A DNA stretch of 64,000 bases, from contig CAVOZC010000022.1 of NCBI GenBank assembly GCA_963700865.1, positions 248,001-312,000 of the forward strand. The letters run 5' to 3'. Source of the DNA: CAVOGJ01 sp963700865. GTDB lineage: Bacteria; Planctomycetota; Planctomycetia; Pirellulales; Pirellulaceae. The position numbers were made by a program, and so were the translations under genes. Under the pieces are notes generated by a model. It ran no database searches. It was given only the letters and a program-made list of their open reading frames with translations, and was not told the origin of the DNA. Every line of letters starts with the position of its first letter. The first letter of the stretch is position 1. This document shows, piece by piece, positions 57,150 through 64,000 of this stretch.

Positions 57150-59599
57150 ACCTCATTTTCTCTCCGAATCGGTGATTGGGCGGCCATCTGAAACACCGCA
57201 CCAACATCAAGCATTAAACAGACACTTCCGTCCCCCAGAATGCTGGCGCCTGAAAGCCCACGTAAATGGATGAAGTTATCAGAAAGCGACTTGATGACCA
57301 GGTCTTGGCTTCCAAGAAATTGATCCACTTGCAGTCCGATAGCCTTTCCGGACGCCTGCAATATCACCACTTCGCCTGCTTGGTCGACAAGAACCTCATC
57401 CCGATTAGCGATCCGGTGATGACCATAATCGATGCCATGCCAGTCGAAAAGATCACTGATACTGATCAGCGGAATGAACTCGTCGCGAACGTCAATCATC
57501 CGCGTTCCTTGAACAGTGATCACATGTTCCTGTTTTATCGAGACGATTTCACGCACGTCATCGATCGGCACCGAGAACACCGTGCCACGCAACTTGACCA
57601 ACAGGCAATTGATGATGGCGAGAGTGAGCGGCAGTCGGATGGTGAAGTGCGTGCCCTGGTTTGGCACCGATTCGATTTCAATACTTCCGTTGAGCTGCCT
57701 GATCCGGTTCTGCACGACATCCATGCCGACGCCGCGACCTGACACGTCCGTGATTTCCTGGGCGGTGCTAAAGCCGGCGTGCCAGATGTAATCCAACGCT
57801 TGTTCATCACTGAGGTCTCTTGCCGCGGACTCCGAGAGAATACGATTGCTGATCAGTTTGGCCTTGATCTTACCGATGTCGATGCCGGCTCCGTCGTCTC
57901 GCACGTGAATGTAAACGTTGTTGCCGCTGTGAGTGGCCTCCAACACGATCGTCCCCAGTTCAGGCTTTCCGTGGGAGATGCGCACAGCGGGGGGTTCCAG
58001 CCCGTGGTCGATCGAATTCCGCACCAGATGCACCAGCGGGTCGCCCAATTCGTCGATCATCCGCTTGTCCAACTCGGTCTTTTCGCCGCGCACTACCAGG
58101 TTCACATGTTTACCGCGTTCTTTGGACAAGTCGCGAGTGACACGTTTGAACCGATTGAATAATGGTCCCACGGGAACCATCCGCGTGTCCAACACTCCTT
58201 TTTGCAATCCATGGGAAACGCGTGACAGCTGATCAATTGCCTCGCTGAATTTTTCCAGATAGTGACGGTCATGTTCCCAGATCTCCGCGTGCTCATCCAT
58301 CACCTCCAGCCCGGCCCGCAATTGCTGAATCAGCGCCCCGCGGTCTTCTGGTCTGGCTGCTTCATCTTCCATACCCTGGATCGTGTCACGCAGCCTGTCG
58401 CAGAATTCGCGGATCCGATTCAGCGTGCTCGCTTTGCGATGGGCCGGGCTGATCTGACCGGAGATCTGGACGAAGCGTGCCCGGTTGACAACCAATTCGC
58501 CGGCCAAGTTCATCAGATTGTCGAGCCGTTCAATGTCGACGCGCATCGTTTCCGCGACCTTCGTCGCCGCTTTGTCCAAAGCGGACTCTTCCGCCACGGG
58601 AGACGCTACCGGCGTTGCGGGAAGCTCGCTGGGTAGCGGGACTTGCGGCGGTGCTGCGGTCGACGTTGTCTGGGGAGACTCATCGGCCATGCCCGTGATC
58701 TCGGCGGGCTGCGAGCTCACGGAGGTGGGATGGCTTGATTCCGTTTCCGTCGCCAGTTCGCCGGAGCGATCGGGGAAATCGATCGCTTCCACGCCATCAA
58801 CATCGGCCGCGGCACGCAGTCGATCGGTGCCGGCTGGCGTTGCGAGCCGAATCTCGATTGCCTCGAGCTGCTCGTCTTCCGGCCACGCGTCCAGAGTTGG
58901 CCGAGTCGACGTGACTTTTCCCAGGCCCACCAGTCGGTTCACGATCAATTGAGCCTTCAAGTCGGCCAGTGGCAAGCCGACGCGGAATCGCACCACCATG
59001 CGGACGATCGCATCTTCTGACTGATTGCCGGCCGTTTGTGACAGCGCATGAGCGGCGGAAGCGTCGACCGCTGAACGGTGAGGCGACTGGGCAACCGCTG
59101 GCAACGGCGGGGCGGCTTGCTCGGCCGTCGCTTCCTCCGACTTGGCAGGCTGCGGAGCCACATCCTGGTTCGCTGCGGGCACCGTACTCCTGATTTCCAA
59201 CCGATGCAATTCGCCCAGCAACTCGGTCGGACTGGCGAGCGATTCACCGTCGCGGAGCCGATCATTGCATTGGCGGAGAAAATCGATGCAGCGGAGCACC
59301 AGGTTCATGGTCTTCTCATCCAGCATTTCCGTGCCGGAACGAAAACGTTCGAAGCGGTCTTCCAGGTGATGCGTTAACACGGTGATCTGGTCCAAACCCA
59401 TCATGCCGGCGGATCCCTTGATGGAATGGATCAGCCGAAACGCCTCATTGAGATCTTCCGCGTTTGTCGAGAAGTTTTCGAGTGACAACATGGTCTCCAC
59501 CAGGTCATCGAGTTGCTCTTCCGTTTCGTCCAGAAACGTCTGCAGATACTGCGACATGTCGTCATCGAATTCGGCGGCATTTTTTGTGTCGTCACTCAT
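57137..59599 (-). CDS. cheA: Chemotaxis histidine kinase CheA
   Basis: 820 residues. HPt domain at the start with the phosphorylated His58 in FRLIHSIKGSAG. A regulatory (P2-like) region at about 205-295 is linked by Ala/Pro-rich stretches. Then come the dimerisation helices, the ATP-binding domain with N-box LVHLVRNSIDHGLEPP, G1 DDGAGID and G2 GRGVGMDVV, and a C-terminal CheW-like domain. ATG 59599 is chosen because it overlaps the cheR stop (ATGA); the frame reaches 59827 but that part lies within cheR. Phospho-acceptors in the operon are CheY, CheB and possibly the receiver-PP2C protein. Confidence 0.95.
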   Translation of the reverse strand: MSDDTKNAAEFDDDMSQYLQTFLDETEEQLDDLVETMLSLENFSTNAEDLNEAFRLIHSIKGSAGMMGLDQITVLTHHLEDRFERFRSGTEMLDEKTMNLVLRCIDFLRQCNDRLRDGESLASPTELLGELHRLEIRSTVPAANQDVAPQPAKSEEATAEQAAPPLPAVAQSPHRSAVDASAAHALSQTAGNQSEDAIVRMVVRFRVGLPLADLKAQLIVNRLVGLGKVTSTRPTLDAWPEDEQLEAIEIRLATPAGTDRLRAAADVDGVEAIDFPDRSGELATETESSHPTSVSSQPAEITGMADESPQTTSTAAPPQVPLPSELPATPVASPVAEESALDKAATKVAETMRVDIERLDNLMNLAGELVVNRARFVQISGQISPAHRKASTLNRIREFCDRLRDTIQGMEDEAARPEDRGALIQQLRAGLEVMDEHAEIWEHDRHYLEKFSEAIDQLSRVSHGLQKGVLDTRMVPVGPLFNRFKRVTRDLSKERGKHVNLVVRGEKTELDKRMIDELGDPLVHLVRNSIDHGLEPPAVRISHGKPELGTIVLEATHSGNNVYIHVRDDGAGIDIGKIKAKLISNRILSESAARDLSDEQALDYIWHAGFSTAQEITDVSGRGVGMDVVQNRIRQLNGSIEIESVPNQGTHFTIRLPLTLAIINCLLVKLRGTVFSVPIDDVREIVSIKQEHVITVQGTRMIDVRDEFIPLISISDLFDWHGIDYGHHRIANRDEVLVDQAGEVVILQASGKAIGLQVDQFLGSQDLVIKSLSDNFIHLRGLSGASILGDGSVCLMLDVGAVFQMAAQSPIRRENEVWIT

Positions 59600-60498
59600 T
59601 CTCGCGCACCTCGGAGCGTGGTCGCGGAACCGGCGATCGGTGTTTTTTCCAGCTTCTGATAGATGATTGGCGAAACTCGCTGCAAGCCACGCAGCATGTC
59701 GTAAATGCCCTCCGACGGGCCGATCAGCAGGTAGCCGCCTACGGCAAGCCGATCTAACAGGTTGCGGACCACCGTCTGCTTCGATTGCAGATCGAAATAG
59801 ATCAGCACATTCCGAATGAAAATACAATCGAAAGCCGGTTCGTCCAGCGGCTGCATCAAATTGTGCTGTTGGAACTGGACCAGCTGCTTGATTGGTTGAC
59901 GAACCTGCAAGAGGTCTTGATCGGTCTGTTGTTGGAAGAATCTCATTCGCTGTCGTTCATTGACTGCCTCGATCGCGCGCGGTTTGTAGACCCCGGTACG
60001 CGCCACACTCAGCATTTCATTGCTAATGTCGGTTCCGATGATCTGCAACGACCAGTCACGGAGCCGAAACATGTTCTCGGCCAGGCAGATGGCGATCGAG
60101 TACGGTTCCGCACCACTGGCACAACCAGCCGACCAGATTCGCAAGCGGGGTTCCCGCCGGCCGGTTCGATGCAGGGCCACCTGTTCGGTCAGCCAGTCCG
60201 TGCTGAGCCATTCGAACTGTTTCTCGGTGCGAAAGAAGAACGTTTCGTTGGTCGTGATGGCATCGAGGAACCCGCCAAGTTCGCCGGCCCCTGGGGGCGA
60301 CGTGAGAAAGCGATAATAGGCATCGAAGTCTGCGAACCCGCCGGCATGGACACGGCGGCGAATGCGATTGCTAAGCAGCGTGACCTTATTCTTGTCGACA
60401 TGAATGCCACTGTTCTCGTAGATGAAGTTACGGAACTGATCAAACTGTTGCGAACTAAGGCGTTCCCATCCCACGGTTATTTGATCCTGCGGCGACAT
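59596..60498 (-). CDS. cheR: Chemoreceptor methyltransferase CheR
   Basis: 300 residues. SAM-dependent methylation of MCP glutamates. N-terminal helical domain (QFDQFRNFIYENSGI), then the SAM motif WSAGCASGAEPYSIA, GTDISNEML and FDCIFIRNVLIYFD. It overlaps cheA by four bases. It lies 51 bases downstream of the MCP gene. Confidence 0.95.
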   Translation of the reverse strand: MSPQDQITVGWERLSSQQFDQFRNFIYENSGIHVDKNKVTLLSNRIRRRVHAGGFADFDAYYRFLTSPPGAGELGGFLDAITTNETFFFRTEKQFEWLSTDWLTEQVALHRTGRREPRLRIWSAGCASGAEPYSIAICLAENMFRLRDWSLQIIGTDISNEMLSVARTGVYKPRAIEAVNERQRMRFFQQQTDQDLLQVRQPIKQLVQFQQHNLMQPLDEPAFDCIFIRNVLIYFDLQSKQTVVRNLLDRLAVGGYLLIGPSEGIYDMLRGLQRVSPIIYQKLEKTPIAGSATTLRGARE

Positions 60499-60549
60499 GC
60501 GGGAGAGTGGCGATGATGATTGGAGCCGGGGCCCGGAACGGAGTCCAGG

Positions 60550-61806
60550 TTATGATTGAATTTTTCCCACCAAATCATGCAACGTTTGGGACTGCGCGCC
60601 GAGCTGTTCGGCGCTGGCGGCCAGCTCCTCCGCGCTGGCTGCGTTCGATTCCGTCGTTTCCGACACGGCCTTGATCGCCACCTGAACTTGATCGGCACTA
60701 GCCGATTGCGTTTCGGTTTGTTCGGCGATCCGGGCAATGCCGGCGGCGGTTTTTTCGACGGCCGCCACGATTGCCGCGAGCGAGTTCCCCACTTTCTCGG
60801 ACAGCTCCGCTCCCTCGGCCACGCGGCGTGATGACTCCTTGATCAATTGTGCGATTTCCTTGGCGGCTTGACTGGATCTCTCGGCCAATTTCCTCACCTC
60901 ATCGGCGACGACGGCAAATCCCAAACCGTGCTCGCCGGCGCGAGCCGCCTCGATCGCCGCGTTCAGCGCCAAGAGGTTGGTTTGGCTGGCGATATCGCCG
61001 ATCACTTGGATGATATCCGTGATTTGCTCGCTCGATGTCTCGATCAACCTCATGGCGACCACGGCGTCGCTGCGTGTCTTGCTGGCGTCATTGGCTAACG
61101 ATGCGGTCGTGCTCGCTTGCTCTCTCGACTCCTGGGCGTTTGCGGAAATCACCTGGATGGCATTCGTCATCTCATTCACCGACGCGGTCATCTCTTCGAC
61201 CGAGGCAGCTTGATTCTGAGCTCCATCGCTCAAAATCGCGCTGCTCTCGGCGATCACTCTGGCCCCTTCCGCAAACTGTTGGGCACTTTCAATCACTTCC
61301 TGGACCAACATTTCTGTCATTTGACGTTGCCGCTCGGCTGCGCGTTCCAATTTAACTCGGTCGGTGACATCAGTGGCAAACTTGACGACCTTGTAGGGTC
61401 GGCCGTTGAGGTCAACAATGGGATTGTAGGAACCTTGAATCCAGACTTCACTGCCCGCTTTTCCGATTCGCCGATACTCCGCTTGGGTATATTCGCCACG
61501 ATTCAATTTTTCCCAGAATTCTCGATATTCGTCGCTTTCGCGCTCCGCTGGATCGACAAACATCTTGTGATGCCGGCCCTGAATTTCCTCCAATCTGTAA
61601 CCCATCACTTTGAGGAATGTGTCATTCGCCGTGATGATCGTGCCGTCCATCTCGAACTCGATAACGGCATGCGACTTGCGGATGGCTGCCAGTTCGCCGG
61701 CCGTTTCCTGGTCGAGCTGCTGCTGGACTTTCTTCAGTGTCTCGATTTCCTTCCGCAAGGCCTGAACCGTTGATTGCGTTTCCCGCGGGGTTGTTTTTTT
61801 AGCCAT
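60550..61806 (-). CDS. Soluble PAS-containing chemoreceptor (MCP)
   Basis: 418 residues, no membrane segment. N-terminal coiled coil (VQALRKEIETLKKVQQQLDQ), one PAS domain at about 40-150 (FEMDGTIITANDTFLKVMGY, RRIGKAGSEVWIQGSYNPIV), then the MCP signalling helices with the hairpin tip QTNLLALNAAIEAARAGEHG and ADEVRKLAERS. There is no CheR/CheB tethering pentapeptide at the end (…VGKIQS). It would form a cytoplasmic array and sense an internal signal, perhaps redox or a ligand bound by PAS. Confidence 0.9.
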   Translation of the reverse strand: MAKKTTPRETQSTVQALRKEIETLKKVQQQLDQETAGELAAIRKSHAVIEFEMDGTIITANDTFLKVMGYRLEEIQGRHHKMFVDPAERESDEYREFWEKLNRGEYTQAEYRRIGKAGSEVWIQGSYNPIVDLNGRPYKVVKFATDVTDRVKLERAAERQRQMTEMLVQEVIESAQQFAEGARVIAESSAILSDGAQNQAASVEEMTASVNEMTNAIQVISANAQESREQASTTASLANDASKTRSDAVVAMRLIETSSEQITDIIQVIGDIASQTNLLALNAAIEAARAGEHGLGFAVVADEVRKLAERSSQAAKEIAQLIKESSRRVAEGAELSEKVGNSLAAIVAAVEKTAAGIARIAEQTETQSASADQVQVAIKAVSETTESNAASAEELAASAEQLGAQSQTLHDLVGKIQS

Positions 61807-61845
61807 GGAGCTCGTCTCGGGTGGAATTCAGTGGACGGTGTCGAG

Positions 61846-62352
61846 TCAAGATGCGGCCGGTTCGCGGTGGCGATCACGTCGCAAGTGTTCGGGGCTCAAT
61901 AGCGCCTCGATGTCAAGCAAGATGACGAGTTGGTCAGCCAGCTTGGCAAAACCGGCGATGTTGCGGTTGCCATCGGTCGTCAGCGTGTCAGGTGCTGGCT
62001 GAATGCTCTCGTGAGGAATGCGAATGACCTGCGACACCGCGTCGACCGTGCAGCCCATGGTTCGATCACCCACATTGACAACCATGGTTCTTGTCTCGCT
62101 GTCGGCGGGCTTGAGTGTGAGCCCAAGTAGCCTGCGGAGGTTGATGATCGGGATAATTTCGCCGCGGAGGTTGCTTACCCCCTCGACGTAGCTGGCGACT
62201 TGCGGCGTTTGGGTCACTTGAGTCAGGATCACGATCTCGCGAATCTGCTCGATGCGAATCGCATATTGCTGACCATCCACATAAAAGCCGACGAATTGCG
62301 AGGAATTTTTTGCGTCCGAAAGCGACGCATCGGACGCTACATTATGAGCCAT
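61846..62352 (-). CDS. cheW: Chemotaxis coupling protein CheW
   Basis: 168 residues. It links the receptor to CheA. Family features: FVGFYVDGQQYAIRIEQIRE, the conserved LRGEIIPIINLRRLLGL, and QLVILLDIEALL. ATG 62352 (MAHNVAS) is chosen; the frame extends ten codons more. It is the first gene of the nine-gene run. Confidence 0.92.
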   Translation of the reverse strand: MAHNVASDASLSDAKNSSQFVGFYVDGQQYAIRIEQIREIVILTQVTQTPQVASYVEGVSNLRGEIIPIINLRRLLGLTLKPADSETRTMVVNVGDRTMGCTVDAVSQVIRIPHESIQPAPDTLTTDGNRNIAGFAKLADQLVILLDIEALLSPEHLRRDRHREPAAS

Positions 62353-62745
62353 GGATGTGGCACCTGAGTTGGGGGAGAGCAATGGGCAACATGGGCGAAG
62401 GTGACGTCATCCGTGATCCGGTCCCATAACCTGCAGACCAGCAGGCCACGGCCTCAGCGTGACTGAGAGCGAACGAATTGGGTTCCCGAGCACCTCACCG
62501 GGTTGTGGCAGCGAGAATGAGCGGACCCATTTACTGTAGTTCCATGCCCCTGAGATCGCGAGCGTTTTTGAGTCGCCCAGCGAGATTTTTTGCGGAGACG
62601 GACAGAAACGATTGACCTCCTACCGCATGGTAGTGATCGTGAACGGCTATCCGCCGGCCGGTGGGAGGCAATTCCCCGACAAGAGCCGGTGGGAGTGCCG
62701 GATCGCCGGACCAGGTTGGCAGATGCTCAGCGAGCGTCTCCTCGT
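62353..62745. other. Region upstream of the che operon
   Basis: 393 bases between purD and cheW, both on the minus strand. It should hold the che promoter. I see no clear sigma-70 or sigma-28 type box and no gene; the open frame 62531-62809 overlaps the purD end and looks spurious. Confidence 0.4.
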
Positions 62746-64000
62746 TCAGTAGGTCAGCGCCTTGTCGGAAATATCCTTGCGGCACCAGGCGCCGTCCCAG
62801 CGGATACATTTGACCGCCTTATAGGCCTGCAACTTGGCCGCCGAGATGGAATTCCCCAGCGCGGTCACGCTTAACACGCGACCACCACTGGTCACAATCT
62901 GATCGCTCTGCCGAGCGGTTCCGGCGTGAAAGATTTTGACATCGGGCAGCGCTGCTGCCTCGTCCAACCCGCGAATGGGAAAACCCACTTCGTACTCCCC
63001 CGGATACCCTTGGCTGGCCATGACCACGCAGATCGCCGGCCGCGGATCCCAGCGCAGGGGAGCCAGACGATCCAGCGTCCCGTCGACCGTCGCTTCGAGT
63101 ACGTCGAGCAAATCGGATTGCAACCGCATCAGCAGCGGCTGGCATTCAGGATCGCCGAACCGCACATTAAACTCGAGCACCTTGGGCCCTTGATTCGTGA
63201 TCATCAACCCCGCATAGAGGACACCCCGAAACGGTGAGCGTTTGCGTTTCATCGCATGCACGATGGGGACCAGCACCCGCTCCTGCACGGTGGCCATCAT
63301 GGCATCGTCGATCAGTGGCGTGGGACAATAGGCGCCCATGCCACCGGTATTCGGTCCCCGGTCGCCGTCATGCGCAGGCTTGTGATCCTGCGCCGCCGGT
63401 AGCGTCAGGATCGATCGACCATCGGTGATGGCCAGAATGCTCGCTTCATGACCATCGAGCCGCTCCTCAACGACCACGCGGTTGCCGGCGGCGCCAAATT
63501 CTCGATTCGTCGCGATCCGCTCGACGGCGTCGAGCGCGTCGGCTCGACGACGACACACCATGACTCCCTTGCCCGCCGCCAAACCATCCGCCTTGATCAC
63601 CAGCGGCACGTCCTCGTCGTCAAGTGGATAACGATCCGTAATGAAACGCGTCGCGCTGGCAGCGTCCGGAAACACGTGGTAGTCCGCCGTGGGCACGTCG
63701 GCGTGATGCAGCATGTCCTTGCAAAATACCTTGCTCGCTTCTAATTGGGCGGCCGCCCGCGAGGGGCCGAAGATCCGCAGCCCTGACTCTTGAAAGGCAT
63801 CGACGATGCCGTCGGCTAACGGCGCCTCGGGGCCCACGACGGTCAATCCGATTTGATTTTGCTTCGCGAAGCGGAGCAGCCGAGGCGTGTCGTTCGCCGG
63901 AATGTCAATGTTTTCGCCGTCCTCTTCCGTGCCCGCGTTCCCCGGCGCCACAAAGATGCGTTCGGCGCGCGAACTTTGGGCTAACTTCCAGACGAGCGCA
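62746..64000 (-). CDS. purD: Phosphoribosylamine-glycine ligase (5' end outside the window)
   Basis: About 417 residues are present; the N-terminus runs past the right edge, where the frame is still open (…RAERIFVAPGNAGTEEDGE). It joins phosphoribosylamine and glycine with ATP, the second step of purine synthesis. ATP-grasp features are clear: VVGPEAPLADGI, IKADGLAAGKGV, EERLDGHEASILA, GPNTGGMGAYCP, VLEFNVRFGDPECQ. The missing part should be roughly 15-25 residues. Confidence 0.95.
   Translation of the reverse strand, partial: ALVWKLAQSSRAERIFVAPGNAGTEEDGENIDIPANDTPRLLRFAKQNQIGLTVVGPEAPLADGIVDAFQESGLRIFGPSRAAAQLEASKVFCKDMLHHADVPTADYHVFPDAASATRFITDRYPLDDEDVPLVIKADGLAAGKGVMVCRRRADALDAVERIATNREFGAAGNRVVVEERLDGHEASILAITDGRSILTLPAAQDHKPAHDGDRGPNTGGMGAYCPTPLIDDAMMATVQERVLVPIVHAMKRKRSPFRGVLYAGLMITNQGPKVLEFNVRFGDPECQPLLMRLQSDLLDVLEATVDGTLDRLAPLRWDPRPAICVVMASQGYPGEYEVGFPIRGLDEAAALPDVKIFHAGTARQSDQIVTSGGRVLSVTALGNSISAAKLQAYKAVKCIRWDGAWCRKDISDKALTY

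Noticed and set aside
62531..62809. 92-codon minus-strand open frame after purD
   Set aside because: Its first part is purD read in another frame and the rest has no Shine-Dalgarno or known motif.

Overview
This 64 kb window looks like chromosomal DNA of a planctomycete, probably from the Pirellulales. It is GC-rich. Signs of this are a planctomycete-style ECF sigma / anti-sigma / PDZ trio, several secreted or lipoprotein-type proteins, a remnant of a dockerin-like tail with a possible C-terminal sorting segment, a MoxR-type ATPase paired with a VWA protein, and many dispersed intergenic repeats. The taxonomic call is inference from gene content; no rRNA or tRNA gene was recognised.

Layout. 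0.2-3.5 kb: a YhaN/Rad50-like coiled-coil ATPase (broken frame). 3.5-13.7 kb: a secreted alpha/beta hydrolase, a VWA protein, a YfcE-type phosphodiesterase, an AAA+ ATPase, a ZIP metal transporter and ilvD. 13.9-24.5 kb: a HAD phosphatase, SDR-xylA, pyruvate kinase, an aldo/keto reductase, typA, an UbiB-type kinase and rpsU. 24.5-30.5 kb: an STN/TPR protein, nadC, a helix-hairpin-helix protein and uvrB (many indels). 30.7-33.4 kb: an H-NOX heme sensor overlapping a HNOBA-PAS-GGDEF-EAL protein, i.e. a gas-sensing cyclic-di-GMP module. 33.6-39.2 kb: an ABC ATPase with a Gld-like partner, a small monooxygenase-fold protein and trpE. 39.4-46.8 kb: a PLP enzyme, an aldehyde dehydrogenase-like protein, an Fe-alcohol dehydrogenase, a beta-propeller protein and a HemW-like radical SAM protein. 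46.9-49.4 kb: ECF sigma, anti-sigma and PDZ protein. 49.4-50.6 kb: four tandem copies of a ~298 bp repeat. 50.7-53 kb: a hypothetical protein and a dockerin remnant. 53-62.4 kb: a nine-gene chemosensory operon (cheW, soluble PAS-MCP, cheR, cheA, cheC-like, cheD, cheY, cheB, receiver-PP2C phosphatase). The right edge holds purD, cut by the window.

A striking technical feature is that about a dozen conserved genes between 0 and 51 kb are split by single-base indels, uvrB and the VWA gene several times each, while the region from 53 kb on is clean. Several of these genes are normally single-copy housekeeping genes (uvrB, typA), and homology resumes exactly in another frame, so I read these as base-calling or assembly errors rather than pseudogenes. 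I therefore give whole-gene spans across the breaks.

The most interesting biology is the H-NOX/HNOBA-cyclic-di-GMP pair, the chemosensory operon that ends in a receiver-PP2C phosphatase rather than in motility genes, and two intergenic repeat families (a 24 bp GTAGCGTGGCCGTCCC element found singly or in inverted pairs 88 bp apart, and the ~298 bp tandem element with diverged relatives elsewhere in the window).
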